A DNA stretch of 60,692 bases from Massilia atriviolacea. GTDB lineage: Bacteria > Pseudomonadota > Gammaproteobacteria > Burkholderiales > Burkholderiaceae_D. How positions within the stretch are numbered: the stretch's first letter is position 1; each line of letters begins with the position of its first letter. Both the position numbers and the translations under genes were made by a program. Below the pieces are notes generated by a model. The model ran no database searches, was not told the origin of the DNA, and saw only the letters and a program-made list of their open reading frames with translations. The DNA is taken from assembly GCF_003953935.1 (NCBI RefSeq), contig NZ_RXLQ01000026.1, positions 1 to 60,692 of the forward strand, read 5' to 3'. Shown here in pieces: positions 27,989 through 37,284 of this stretch.

Positions 27989-28726
27989 ATGCCGTCGCCA
28001 TCGTCTTTGACATCCCCGATGGGCGAAGAACGTGATCCCGCCAACACCGCGACGCGTTACGTGACGAGCACCTGCCACGCGTTCGGCCATCCCGAATTCA
28101 GTGTACGCGTGAGCGGAACCCACATTCCCGAGGTCGATGTGCAGTGGCTTCTCGATTACCTGGCACAGGCGGTGGCGCGCGGGGAGCGCTTCAGCGCCGG
28201 CGACAGCCTGCAAGTCGGGTGGATGGCCACGATCGTGCAGGCCGGCCCCGGCGGCACGCTGTGCGTGACCGAACCGGACATGCGGTCGATCCCGATCGCC
28301 TTCGTCGACGCGGTCGACCGCACGCTGGCGCACCTGCGCAGTCAAGGCGATATCGTGGCCAGTATCGATCCAGCGCGCGAGCCGGTGTTTCCGTCGCTGC
28401 GGCAGACGGCGGTGGTGCATGTCGATTACAGAACGTCAGGAAGCATCTTGCTGAGCCGCTTCGAGCCGCAAGGGGCACGCTCCGGCTGGTGGATCACCGA
28501 TTGCGAAGGCGAGGACGACGCGCAAGATCCGACGCGCTTTACGACGATATCGCTCTACCGGCTTGCCCTCGACCGGCCCGAACTGGTCAAGCTGTTTGCT
28601 CTGCCGCCCGGCCTGCAAGTGTTTGTCGAGGGAACGCGCATCCATGTGATCGATGACGAAGGGGAATTGATTGCCCTTCCAGGTTCATTTCTCGACAGGC
28701 TGCAACAGCGGCATCTGGCCGGCTGA
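27989..28726 (+). CDS. Imm33-like domain protein
   Basis: A 245-residue soluble protein with no signal peptide or membrane segment. A GGGAG site precedes the ATG. The N-terminal half (about 25-125) carries CHAFGHPEFSVRV, VQWLLDYLAQAVARGERFSAGDSLQVGW and CVTEPDMRSIPI, spaced as I remember for the Imm33-like family, whose members include immunity proteins in toxin loci. The second half is a separate beta-rich region ending VIDDEGELIALPGS. No toxin gene is adjacent, so an immunity role is unproven. The family call is from memory and moderate. Confidence 0.55.
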   Translation: MPSPSSLTSPMGEERDPANTATRYVTSTCHAFGHPEFSVRVSGTHIPEVDVQWLLDYLAQAVARGERFSAGDSLQVGWMATIVQAGPGGTLCVTEPDMRSIPIAFVDAVDRTLAHLRSQGDIVASIDPAREPVFPSLRQTAVVHVDYRTSGSILLSRFEPQGARSGWWITDCEGEDDAQDPTRFTTISLYRLALDRPELVKLFALPPGLQVFVEGTRIHVIDDEGELIALPGSFLDRLQQRHLAG

Positions 28727-28903
28727 GGCAAACCGGCAACAGGCCGCCGGCCGTGACCGCCCAGACCACCATTGCCCGTTCCTGAAGCGAAGCATGGCAT
28801 TCTGACGATCGATGCGCCGGGAGTCGCCTTGTTTGCCGGCTGCCGGTAACATAGCCATGCGGGCCGCGCCCGGCTCCGCCTTTTATTCACGTTCGATTCG
28901 CCT

Positions 28904-29989
28904 ATGCACGCACTTTCCTTCCACGCCGGCCCGCGCGCGCTGGCCCACCTCCGCCAGCACGGCCTGCGCGCGCGCGACATCGCCGTCGTCCCGGCCGCCG
29001 CCGGCGGTCCCAAGGGCTTGATTTTCCAGTCGCTCGACCAATGGCTGTTCGGCGACTGGTTTGCGCAAGCCCCGCGCGAGCGCGCCCTGATCGGCGCTTC
29101 CATCGGCGCCTGGCGCATGGCCGCCGCCTGCCAGGCCGATCCGGTCGCCGCCTTCGCCCGCTTGGGCGAGCTGTACTGCGGCCAGCGCTACACCGCCAAG
29201 CCCTCGCCGCAGGAAATCGACGCGGTTTGCCGCAAGCTGCTGCACGAACTGGTCGGCGGCCACGAAGCGCAGGTGACCGCTCACCCTCACCACCGCCTGC
29301 ATGTGATCGCGGCGCGCGGACGCGGTTCGCTGGCCGCGCCGGCGCACCGGCGGGCCGAAGCGACCGGCTTCGCCGCCGCCGCGCTGCTCAACCTGGCCTC
29401 GCGCGCCAGCCTGGCGCGGATGGCGGAACGGGTGGTCGTGGGCGACGCGCGCGGCGCCCCGGCCTGGATGGCGCCCGGTTTCGACAGCTTCACCACCCAT
29501 TTCGCCACCCTCGACAGCGCCAACCTGGTCGACGCCCTGCTGGCCTCGGGCACCTTGCCGATGCTGATGCCGCCGGTGCGCACCATTGCCGGCGCCCCGC
29601 CCGGCGCCTACTGGGATGGCGGCCTGATCGATTATCACCTGGCGCTGCCGTACTCGCATCTGGAGCCCGGCGAAATCGTGCTGTATCCGCACTTCAGCGA
29701 GCACATCGTGCCAGGCTGGCTGGACAAGGCCATGCCGTGGCGGCGCATGGCGCGCGGCCCCCGGCGCGGCTGGCTCGACAATGTGCTGCTGGTCGCGCCG
29801 ACGGCGCATTTCCTCAGCACCCTGCCGCGCGGCAAACTGCTGGACCGCAAGGATTTCAATTTCTACGGACTGGACCACGACGCGCGCATCCGCCACTGGC
29901 AGCAGGCGATCGGGCAGGGCCAGCGCCTGCGCGACGAGTTCGCCGCATTTGTGGACCAGCCCGACCTGGCGCGCATCCGGGCGTTTTGA
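28904..29989 (+). CDS. Patatin-like phospholipase family protein
   Basis: A 361-residue predicted serine acyl hydrolase. The patatin elements are in order: glycine-rich oxyanion loop PAAAGGPKGL, nucleophile elbow GASIGAWR with serine near residue 66, and the Asp of the dyad in YWDGGLIDYH. No signal peptide is visible, so a cytoplasmic or peripherally membrane-bound enzyme acting on lipids is expected. It stands alone between the Imm33-like gene and ychF. Confidence 0.85.
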   Translation: MHALSFHAGPRALAHLRQHGLRARDIAVVPAAAGGPKGLIFQSLDQWLFGDWFAQAPRERALIGASIGAWRMAAACQADPVAAFARLGELYCGQRYTAKPSPQEIDAVCRKLLHELVGGHEAQVTAHPHHRLHVIAARGRGSLAAPAHRRAEATGFAAAALLNLASRASLARMAERVVVGDARGAPAWMAPGFDSFTTHFATLDSANLVDALLASGTLPMLMPPVRTIAGAPPGAYWDGGLIDYHLALPYSHLEPGEIVLYPHFSEHIVPGWLDKAMPWRRMARGPRRGWLDNVLLVAPTAHFLSTLPRGKLLDRKDFNFYGLDHDARIRHWQQAIGQGQRLRDEFAAFVDQPDLARIRAF

Positions 29990-30094
29990 CAGGCCGCGCG
30001 ATCCCGACGTCGGCCAGAAACCGCCTGCGCGCCAGCCGGGCGAACGCAGCTTTTGGAGAAGGGTGGCGCTGAGGGTTACAATAGCCATATTCTT

Positions 30095-30151
30095 TGACAA
30101 AACTCGCATAAAATCAGCGACAGCGCTGCATTTTCGCGAGTTTTGTTGTCA
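30095..30151. terminator. Inverted repeat after the patatin gene, terminator-like
   Basis: TGACAAAACTCGC (30095-30107) faces GCGAGTTTTGTTGTCA (30136-30151), with a three-base bulge and a loop containing AGCGCT. The A-rich and T-rich outer arms flanking a GC core resemble a bidirectional terminator; an operator for ychF is the alternative. Confidence 0.4.
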
Positions 30152-30188
30152 TTTATCGTAGTGATGGTGGTTGACGTAAAGTCTTGCC

Positions 30189-30203
30189 TGGCGTGTTACG
30201 CCA
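30189..30203. promoter_or_regulatory. Palindrome in the ychF leader
   Basis: TGGCGT-GTT-ACGCCA, perfect arms of six bases, 13 bases after a TTGACG that could be a -35. The ychF start is 43 bases downstream. Confidence 0.35.
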
Positions 30204-30245
30204 CGATCCGCATCCGCCTAACTTATTGATCATTAAAGGTTTTTC

Positions 30246-31337
30246 ATGAGTCTCCAATGCGGCATCGTCGGCCTGCCCAACGTCGGCAAGTCCACCCTCT
30301 TCAACGCGCTGACCAAGGCCGGCATTCCGGCTGAAAACTATCCGTTCTGCACCATCGAGCCGAACGTCGGCGTGGTCGAAGTGCCCGACCCGCGCATGGC
30401 TGCGCTGGCCGACATCGTCAAGCCGGAACGCATGGTCAACGCCATCGTCGAATTCGTCGACATCGCCGGCCTGGTTGCCGGCGCGTCGAAGGGCGAGGGC
30501 CTGGGCAACCAGTTCCTGTCGCACATCCGCGAAACCGACGCCATCGTCAACGTGGTGCGCTGCTTCGAAGACGACAATGTGATCCACGTGGCCGGCAAGG
30601 TCAGCCCGCTGGACGATATCGAAGTCATCCAGACCGAGCTGGCGCTGGCCGACATGGGCACCGTCGAAAAAGCCATCCACCGCGAGAACAAGAAAGCCCG
30701 TTCCGGCGACAAGGACGCCGCCAAGCTGGTGGCCCTGATGGAACGCATGATGCCCTTCCTGAACGACGCCAAGCCGGTGCGCGCGATGGGCCTGGACGCC
30801 GACGAAATGCTGCTGATCAAGCCGCTGTGCCTGATCACCGCCAAGCCGGCCATGTACGTCGCCAACGTCTCCGACACGGGCTTCACCAACAACCCGCTGC
30901 TCGACCAGCTGACCGCCTACGCCAAGTCGCAGAACGCGCCGATCGTGGCCATCTGCGCCGCCATCGAAGCCGAAATCGCCGACCTCGACGATGCCGACAA
31001 GGGTGCGTTCCTGGCCGACATGGGCATGCAAGAGCCAGGCCTGAACCGCCTGATCCGCGCCGCCTACAAGCTGCTCGGCCTGCAGACTTACTTTACTGCT
31101 GGCGTGAAAGAAGTACGCGCCTGGACCATCCATATCGGCGACACCGCCCCGCAAGCGGCCGGCGTGATCCACACCGACTTCGAGCGCGGCTTCATCCGCG
31201 CGCAAACCATCGCCTACGACGATTACGTCGCCTACAAGGGCGAGTCCGGCGCCAAGGAAGCGGGCAAGATGCGCGCCGAAGGCAAGGAATATGTGGTCAA
31301 GGATGGCGATGTGCTGAACTTCCTGTTCAACGTGTAA
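30246..31337 (+). CDS. ychF: Redox-regulated ATPase YchF (OLA1 family)
   Basis: A 363-residue P-loop protein of the Obg class that prefers ATP and binds ribosomes. The P-loop is GLPNVGKST (9-17), G3 is DIAGLV and the nucleotide-specificity motif is the NVSDT-type sequence instead of NKXD. A helical insert (about 130-200) and a C-terminal TGS-like domain ending [15 protein letters not shown] follow. It is highly conserved and sits alone, closed by a strong terminator. Confidence 0.97.
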   Translation: MSLQCGIVGLPNVGKSTLFNALTKAGIPAENYPFCTIEPNVGVVEVPDPRMAALADIVKPERMVNAIVEFVDIAGLVAGASKGEGLGNQFLSHIRETDAIVNVVRCFEDDNVIHVAGKVSPLDDIEVIQTELALADMGTVEKAIHRENKKARSGDKDAAKLVALMERMMPFLNDAKPVRAMGLDADEMLLIKPLCLITAKPAMYVANVSDTGFTNNPLLDQLTAYAKSQNAPIVAICAAIEAEIADLDDADKGAFLADMGMQEPGLNRLIRAAYKLLGLQTYFTAGVKEVRAWTIHIGDTAPQAAGVIHTDFERGFIRAQTIAYDDYVAYKGESGAKEAGKMRAEGKEYVVKDGDVLNFLFNV

Positions 31338-31394
31338 GTCGACTCCGCAACTGCTGCGGGATTCGCCGAGTAGCGGCGGATTCCGATGACAAGC

Positions 31395-31429
31395 AACCCC
31401 GTGCATCCTCGTGATCGCGGGGTTTTTTG
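31395..31429 (+). terminator. Rho-independent terminator after ychF
   Basis: AACCCCG (31395-31401) pairs with CGGGGTT (31418-31424), followed by a run of T. Confidence 0.88.
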
Positions 31430-31483
31430 TTGCCTTAACGATTTTCTGTAATTGTGAGCCCCGGCCGGCAAGGCCCGATGCTG

Positions 31484-31523
31484 TGACACGCGTCATGGGC
31501 GCGCAACAGCAAGCACCTACAAT
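31484..31523 (+). promoter_or_regulatory. Possible operator and -10 before the sensor kinase
   Basis: A near palindrome TGACACGCGTCA (31484-31495) lies 22 bases before TACAAT (31518-31523). The kinase ATG is at 31611. Confidence 0.3.
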
Positions 31524-31610
31524 CAATAATCTATTTGCAACAGCAGCATCGGCCAGGCGCCCCTGGCGGCTGGCGGCCGGCGCGCTGCATTGGCGAACGG
31601 AACAACGACG

Positions 31611-33302
31611 ATGGTGATGGCGGACTCCCCCCTGAACAAGGATGCGGCCTGCGCGGCGGCCCAGTCCGACGTGGCCTACAGCCAGCTGGTCGCGCGCATC
31701 CGCCTGGTGCTGACCGTCTCCGCCGTCCTGGTCGCCGTCCTCGACCACGCCGGTCCCGGCCCGGCCAACTTCACCGCCCTCCTGGTCCTGTCCGCCTACG
31801 CGCTGCTGTGCGCGGCGGTCTACCTGTGTCCCCGCTGCCAGCCGCGCTGGACGCGCGGCAAGCTGCGCCACCGGCTCGACGTGGCCGTGTCGGCGGCGGT
31901 GGTGGCGGCGGTCGGCCACGCCGACATCTTCCCGCTGGTCTTCCTGTTCTTCGCCATCGTGGTCGCCTCGCTGCGCTACGGCCTGGCCGAAGGCGTGCGC
32001 GTCACCATCGCCACGGTCCTGCTGTACTACCTGGCGGCCATCGTCACCCAGCCCGAGGTGGCGCCGGCGCGCATGCTGCTGCGCGTGGCGGTGCTGCTCG
32101 CGTTCGGGCGCGTGATCGCGCAACTGGGCGAGCTGCACATCCTCGCCGCGCGCCGCCAGGCCCTGCTGCGTGAAATGAACCAGGTGGCCAACCCGCGCTT
32201 CGGCGTCGACCGCAGCATGACGGCCGCACTGGAACAGGTGCGCGCCTTCTTCATGGCCGACAGCTGCCTGCTGCTGCTGGGCGATCCGGACACGGGCGGC
32301 CACGCGCTGCGCAGCGTGCATGCCGATACCCCCGGCGTGGTCGCGCCGGTCCCCATCGACGCCGCCCTGGCGCGCGCCATGCTGCCCGCACCCGGCACGC
32401 ACGTGCTGCTGTTCGTGCGCGGCTGGCGCGGCTGGCGCTGCTGGCGCGACGTCGGCGGCTGCGCGCTCGCCCACGCCGGCGATAGCGCCGCCTGGACGGC
32501 GCACGATCCCGGCGCGCTGCGCGAACTGGCCGACCTGCTCGGCGCCGCCTCCTTCGTCAGCGCTCCCGTGCGCTTCGGACGCGGCAAGGGCCGCCTCATC
32601 GTCGCCGCCGGCACCCGCCACCTGGGCCGGGGCGATGCCCTGTTCCTGGCGCGCATCGCGGAACAGGGCCTGCGCGCCATCGACCGCATCGACCTGCTCG
32701 ACCGCATCGCTTCCGACGCGGCCGCCCTGGAGCGCAAGAAGATCGCGCTCGACCTGCACGACACCGCCATCCAGTCCTACATCGGCCTGCAGCTTGGCCT
32801 GGTCGCGCTGTGCCGCAAGGCCGCTCCCGGCAATCCGCTCGCCCCCGATCTCGACAAGCTGGTGACGATGGCGGCCGACGTCATCGCCCAGCTGCGCGAC
32901 GAGGCGCAGCGCGCCTGTGCCGCGCCGGCCGCCGGCGACGCCATGTTCGTGGCGGCGCTGCGGCGCCAGGCGGCCCAGGCGCTGGCCGCCTACGGGGTCG
33001 CGGTGCGGATCGACGCCGCGCCCGGCCTGGCGCTGGGCGACCGCCTCGGCGCGGAAGCGCTGCAGATCGTGCGCGAAGGCATCAGCAACGTGTGCCGCCA
33101 CAGCGCCGCCAGATCGGCGAGCGTGGCGCTGCGCTGCGACGGCGCCACGCTGCGCATCGAGATCGTCAACCCGCACGGCGGCGCCGCGCCGCCGCCGTTC
33201 CAGCCGCGTTCCCTGGGTGCGCGCGCCGCCGCGCTGGGCGGCACCGTGGTGCAGCATGCCGGCCCGAACGACACCCTTGTCACAGTGGAGATCCCCTTAT
33301 GA
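31611..33302 (+). CDS. NarL-type membrane sensor histidine kinase with degenerate ATP-binding motifs
   Basis: A 563-residue kinase. The N-terminal half has about five hydrophobic segments (roughly 27-165) with very short loops, followed by a GAF-like region (about 190-360). The HisKA_3 H-box is KKIALDLHDTAIQSYIGLQLG. In the catalytic domain the N-box REGISNVCRHS is present, but the usual DXGXG of the G1 box reads NPHGGA, and the G2 loop is shortened before SLGARAAALGG. ATG at 31617 and TTG at 31590 are alternative starts. The stop overlaps the response-regulator ATG by four bases. The pair is convergent with the Tad pilus operon and is its nearest regulator candidate. Confidence 0.88.
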   Translation: MVMADSPLNKDAACAAAQSDVAYSQLVARIRLVLTVSAVLVAVLDHAGPGPANFTALLVLSAYALLCAAVYLCPRCQPRWTRGKLRHRLDVAVSAAVVAAVGHADIFPLVFLFFAIVVASLRYGLAEGVRVTIATVLLYYLAAIVTQPEVAPARMLLRVAVLLAFGRVIAQLGELHILAARRQALLREMNQVANPRFGVDRSMTAALEQVRAFFMADSCLLLLGDPDTGGHALRSVHADTPGVVAPVPIDAALARAMLPAPGTHVLLFVRGWRGWRCWRDVGGCALAHAGDSAAWTAHDPGALRELADLLGAASFVSAPVRFGRGKGRLIVAAGTRHLGRGDALFLARIAEQGLRAIDRIDLLDRIASDAAALERKKIALDLHDTAIQSYIGLQLGLVALCRKAAPGNPLAPDLDKLVTMAADVIAQLRDEAQRACAAPAAGDAMFVAALRRQAAQALAAYGVAVRIDAAPGLALGDRLGAEALQIVREGISNVCRHSAARSASVALRCDGATLRIEIVNPHGGAAPPPFQPRSLGARAAALGGTVVQHAGPNDTLVTVEIPL

Positions 33303-34009
33303 AAACCGATGCACACGACAGCATCAAGGTGATGCTGGTCGACGATCACCAGACCATGCTGTGGGGCCTGCAAGCCCTGGTCGACGCCGAACGCCCGCGC
33401 ATGGCCGTGGCGGGCACGGCGCGCACCTGCGACGAGGCCCTGGCCGGCGCCGTGCAATGGGCGCCGGACGTGATCCTGCTCGACCTGGACCTGGCTGGCG
33501 TGTCCACCGTCGACTTCCTGCCCGAACTGCTGGCCAACGGCGTCTCGCGCGCGCTGGTGCTGACCGCCGCCCACGAACCCGAACTGCTCGACCTGGCGGT
33601 GCGGCGCGGCGCGCGCGGCATCCTGCACAAGGAAGTCTCGGCCGACCAGGTCGTCAAGGCCATCGCCAAGATCCACCGGGGCGAACTGTGGTTCGACGCC
33701 GATACCATGGACCGCGTATTCGGCCAGATGCTGGGCTGGCGGCGCGCCCTGCGCAGCGAAGCGCCGGCCGAAAAGCACGCCGCCCTGACCGCGCGCGAAC
33801 GCGCCATCGTCAGCGCCGCCGTCGAATTGAGCGGCTGCGCCAACCACGAGGTGGCGCAGCGCCTGTTCATCTCCGAGCACACCCTGCGCAACCATCTCAG
33901 TTCGATCTACCGCAAGCTCGATGTGCCCAACCGGCTCGGCATGTACGTCTACGCGATCCGCCACGGCCTGGTCGAACCGGCGCAAACGGGGCGGCGCGAA
34001 CTTCAGTGA
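33299..34009 (+). CDS. NarL/FixJ-family response regulator
   Basis: A 236-residue two-domain regulator. The receiver has the acidic pair in MLVDDHQ, phospho-acceptor Asp in ILLDLDLAG, a Thr in VLTAAHE and the conserved Lys in ILHKEV. A LuxR-type helix-turn-helix follows (LTARERAIVSAAVE, NHEVAQRLFISEHTLRNHLSSIYRKLDV). All phosphorelay residues are intact, unlike the partner kinase. Its last seven bases overlap the end of tadC on the other strand. Confidence 0.93.
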   Translation: MKTDAHDSIKVMLVDDHQTMLWGLQALVDAERPRMAVAGTARTCDEALAGAVQWAPDVILLDLDLAGVSTVDFLPELLANGVSRALVLTAAHEPELLDLAVRRGARGILHKEVSADQVVKAIAKIHRGELWFDADTMDRVFGQMLGWRRALRSEAPAEKHAALTARERAIVSAAVELSGCANHEVAQRLFISEHTLRNHLSSIYRKLDVPNRLGMYVYAIRHGLVEPAQTGRRELQ

Positions 34010-34911
34010 GCACCGAGCACCGGCATGATGGTGCGCACGATGACGATCATCGCGGGCCCCAGCACCACCATGATGATCGCCGGGAAGATGAACAGGGCCA
34101 GCGGAACCAGCATCTTGGTCGGCACCTTGGCCGCGTGCTCCTCGGCGCGCACCTGGCGCTTGTGGCGCAGGTCTTCCGAAAACACCCGCAGCGATTCGCC
34201 GATGCTGGTCCCGAATTTATCCGACTGCGCCAGCATGGTGGCGAAGGTGCCGACTTCCTCGATGCCGGTGCGTAGCGCCAGGTTGCGCAGCGACTGCGCG
34301 CGGCTGGCGCCGGCGCGCATCTCCAGGTTGGTCAGGTGCAGTTCCTCGGCCAGCGCGCGGCTGCTCATGCCCATTTCGTCGGCCACCCGCACCAGGGCCG
34401 CGTCCAGCCCCAGTCCCGCTTCCACGCACACCAGCATCAGGTCGGCGGCGTCGGGAAAATGCTCGAAAATCTCGCGCTTGCGCTCGCGCAGGCGCAGCCA
34501 CAGCGCCAGGTTCGGCGCATAGCAGCCGGCCAGCGCCGCGATCCCCAGGTTCATCAGGACCGTCATCTCGTCCATGCCGGTCAGGGCGCGCAGCAGCAGC
34601 CAGGTGCCGCCCGCAAACAGCAGCGGCAGCACCGTCTTCAGCCCGAAGTAGATCAGGCGCGCATCGGCGCGGCGGATGCCGGCGTTGATGAAGCGCAGGC
34701 GCAGGGGCGAGCTTTCCCAGTCGCCGGCCGGCGCCAGCACGCGCGCGAACGGGCCGACCGCCTGCGCCACGGTGGCGCTCCAGTCGGTGGCGGCGGCCGG
34801 CTTGCCGATCGCGTCCAGGCGCCGCAGCACGCGGCTGGGCACGAACAGCATGAACAGGCCGGCGATGGCGGCGGAAACGGCCAGGCAAACCAGGACAGCG
34901 AGCACGAACAT
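34003..34911 (-). CDS. tadC: Tad pilus inner-membrane platform protein TadC
   Basis: A 302-residue GspF-type membrane protein. Membrane segments occur near residues 3-23, about 95-135 and at the C-terminus (about 270-297). The central cytoplasmic part has the T2SSF pattern FPDAADLMLVCVEAGLGLDAAL, RTGIEEVGTFATMLAQSDKFGTSIGESL and the HAAKVPTKMLVPLALFIFPA end. With TadB it forms the base on which the TadA ATPase works. It is the last gene of the Tad operon. Confidence 0.93.
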   Translation of the reverse strand: MFVLAVLVCLAVSAAIAGLFMLFVPSRVLRRLDAIGKPAAATDWSATVAQAVGPFARVLAPAGDWESSPLRLRFINAGIRRADARLIYFGLKTVLPLLFAGGTWLLLRALTGMDEMTVLMNLGIAALAGCYAPNLALWLRLRERKREIFEHFPDAADLMLVCVEAGLGLDAALVRVADEMGMSSRALAEELHLTNLEMRAGASRAQSLRNLALRTGIEEVGTFATMLAQSDKFGTSIGESLRVFSEDLRHKRQVRAEEHAAKVPTKMLVPLALFIFPAIIMVVLGPAMIVIVRTIMPVLGAH

Positions 34912-34935
34912 GATGATCCCCTTGTCGACGACGGA

Positions 34936-35928
34936 TTAGATGCGGATACGGATGATGTGACGCAGCAGCAGCACGCCGAAGGCCATCGACACCAGCATGC
35001 CGCGCACCAGGTTCTGCCCGAGCGGGTCGTTCCACAAGGGCGCCATGAACTCCGGATTGAACACGCTCATGAGGCCACCGATGGCGAACGGCAGCAGCGA
35101 CAGCAGCCAGGCCGACATGCGGCCCTCGGCCGAGAGCACGCGCACATGCCAGAACAGCTTGAGGCGCTGGCGGATCAGGCGGCTCAGGTTGCCCAGCACC
35201 TCGGTCAGGTTGCCGCCCGAATCGCGCTGGATCAGCACCGCCACCACGAAGTAGCGCAGGTCGGTGATCGGCGCGCGCACGCTCAGGTTGCCCAGCGCCT
35301 GCTCCAGCGAGACGCCGAAATTGATCTCGTCGTGCACCAGCCGGAATTCGCCGGCGATCGGGTCGGGCATCTCCTCGCCGATCATCTGCAGCCCGGCCCC
35401 GAAGGCGTGGCCGGCGCGCAGGGCGCGCGCCAGCAGGTCTAGCGCGTCGGGCAATTGCCGCTCGAGCCGGGTCAGGCGCCGCCGGCGGCGCCGCTGCACG
35501 TACGCCAGCGGCAGCCAGGCAAGCATGCCGGCGGCCAGGGCGCCGGCCAGGAAGGGCTGGTGCAGCACGCTTGTGACCAGCAGGAAGCCGGCCGCTCCCA
35601 GGGCCGCGCAGGCCAGCAGCAGCCTGGCGACGGTCCAGTTCAGGTTCGCCTGCAGCAGGTAGCGGTCCAGCTGGTGCGCGCGCGGCAGGCGCAGCAACAG
35701 GCGCTGGAACGGCGGCAGCTCGCTCATCATGCGCTCGCGCAGCAGGTGCGACTGGGCCGAGCCGTCGCCCGCCGCCGACATGGCGTTGAGGCGCTGTTCG
35801 ATCTTCTTCGCCTGCGGTCCCTTGTAGGTTTTCCAGATCAGGTACAGGCCTTCGAGCAGCAGCACCACCGCGATGAAGACCAGCACCGACAGCAGCGGCG
35901 ACAGCGGTCCGTTGGCGTGAGAAAGCAT
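34936..35928 (-). CDS. tadB: Tad pilus inner-membrane platform protein TadB
   Basis: A 330-residue GspF-type protein, paralogue of TadC. The N-terminal membrane anchor is at about 10-30, with further segments near 105-145 and 270-325. The T2SSF domain shows LPDALDLLARALRAGHAFGAGLQMI, FGVSLEQALGNLSVR and DLRYFVVAVLIQRDSGGNLTEVL. It follows tadA after nine bases and precedes tadC by 24. Confidence 0.93.
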   Translation of the reverse strand: MLSHANGPLSPLLSVLVFIAVVLLLEGLYLIWKTYKGPQAKKIEQRLNAMSAAGDGSAQSHLLRERMMSELPPFQRLLLRLPRAHQLDRYLLQANLNWTVARLLLACAALGAAGFLLVTSVLHQPFLAGALAAGMLAWLPLAYVQRRRRRRLTRLERQLPDALDLLARALRAGHAFGAGLQMIGEEMPDPIAGEFRLVHDEINFGVSLEQALGNLSVRAPITDLRYFVVAVLIQRDSGGNLTEVLGNLSRLIRQRLKLFWHVRVLSAEGRMSAWLLSLLPFAIGGLMSVFNPEFMAPLWNDPLGQNLVRGMLVSMAFGVLLLRHIIRIRI

Positions 35929-35937
35929 GCTGGCCTC

Positions 35938-37284
35938 CTATTGGTAGCGGCGGGTGCTGTCGAACATGGCGTCCGGCAGGGTCACGCCGAAGGCGCGCAG
36001 GCGCTCGCTGAACTTGGGACGCACGCCGCTGGCCTGGAAGTAGCCTTCGACCGCGCCGTCGGCGCCGACCCCGGTCTGGCGGAAGGCGAAGATCTCCTGC
36101 ATGGTAATGATGTCGCCCTCCATGCCGGTGATTTCCTGGATGCTGGTGATCTTGCGCCGCCCGTCAATCAGGCGCAGGCCCTGGATCACCACCGTGATGG
36201 CCGAGGCGATCTGCTGGCGCGCCGCCTTGTGCGGCAGGTTCAGGTTGGCCATGCCGATCATGTTTTCCAGGCGCGCGAGCGCGTCGCGCGGGTTGTTGGC
36301 GTGGATCGTGGTGAGCGAGCCGTCGTGGCCGGTGTTCATCGCCTGCAGCATGTCGACCGCCTCGGCCCCGCGCACCTCGCCGATGATGATACGGTCCGGG
36401 CGCATGCGCAGCGCATTGCGCACCAGCGCGCGCTGCGTGATTTCGCCCTTGCCTTCGATGTTGGCCGGGCGCGTCTCCATGCGCACCACGTGCGGCTGCT
36501 GCAGCTGCAGTTCGGCCGCATCTTCGATGGTGACGATCCGTTCGGCTGGCGGAATGAAGCCGGACAGGATGTTGAGCAGGGTGGTCTTGCCGGCGCCCGT
36601 GCCGCCGGCGATGATCATGTTGACCTTCGACCTGCACAGCCCTTCGAGCACGGTCGCCATGTCGGGCGTGAGGCTGTGCAGGTCGTGGATCAGGTTCTCC
36701 ATCCTGAGGGGAATGTGGGCGAAGCGGCGGATCGACATCATCGGGCCGTCCAGCGCCACCGGCGCGATCACGGCGTTCACGCGCGAGCCGTCCGGCAGGC
36801 GCGCGTCGACCATGGGACTCGATTCGTCGATGCGGCGCCCCACCAGCGAGACGATCTTGTCGATGATGCGCAGCAGGTGCTTTTCGTCGGTGAAGCGCAC
36901 CGTGCTCAGTTCCAGCCGGCCCTTGCGCTCGACGAAAATCCGGTTGTAGCTGTTGACCAGGATGTCGGACACGGTCGGATCGGCCATCAGCAGTTCGAGC
37001 GGGCCGAAGCCGAGCATCTCGTGCTGGATGTCGCGGATCAGCGAGCGCCGCTCGGATTCGTTGACGGCGGCCTGCTCCTCGTCCAGCAGGCGCTCGGCCA
37101 TCACCGCGATCTCGGCGCGCAGCATGGGGCCCGGCAGCGCTTCGAGCGCGGCCAGGTCGAACTTGTCGAGCAGTTTCAGGTGGATGCGGCTCTTGATGGC
37201 GTGGTAGTCGTCGCTGGCGCCGGCTGCCGCCACGCGCAGGTCGGCCTGGCTGTCGATGGCATTGAGTTGTTCACGGAAGGACAT
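35938..37284 (-). CDS. tadA: Tad pilus assembly ATPase TadA (CpaF)
   Basis: A 448-residue secretion ATPase of the VirB11/GspE class that powers Flp pilus assembly and, in some species, retraction. The N-terminal domain is followed by the core: [14 protein letters not shown]alker [11 protein letters not shown]sp box, [15 protein letters not shown]alker B and the [15 protein letters not shown]is box. The start overlaps the tadZ end by 14 bases, so translation is likely coupled. Confidence 0.96.
   Translation of the reverse strand: MSFREQLNAIDSQADLRVAAAGASDDYHAIKSRIHLKLLDKFDLAALEALPGPMLRAEIAVMAERLLDEEQAAVNESERRSLIRDIQHEMLGFGPLELLMADPTVSDILVNSYNRIFVERKGRLELSTVRFTDEKHLLRIIDKIVSLVGRRIDESSPMVDARLPDGSRVNAVIAPVALDGPMMSIRRFAHIPLRMENLIHDLHSLTPDMATVLEGLCRSKVNMIIAGGTGAGKTTLLNILSGFIPPAERIVTIEDAAELQLQQPHVVRMETRPANIEGKGEITQRALVRNALRMRPDRIIIGEVRGAEAVDMLQAMNTGHDGSLTTIHANNPRDALARLENMIGMANLNLPHKAARQQIASAITVVIQGLRLIDGRRKITSIQEITGMEGDIITMQEIFAFRQTGVGADGAVEGYFQASGVRPKFSERLRAFGVTLPDAMFDSTRRYQ

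Noticed and set aside
30153-33257. A 1034-codon minus-strand open frame across ychF and the sensor kinase
   Set aside because: It covers two well-recognised plus-strand genes; its product is low-complexity and shadow-like. GC-rich antisense frames of this size are expected.
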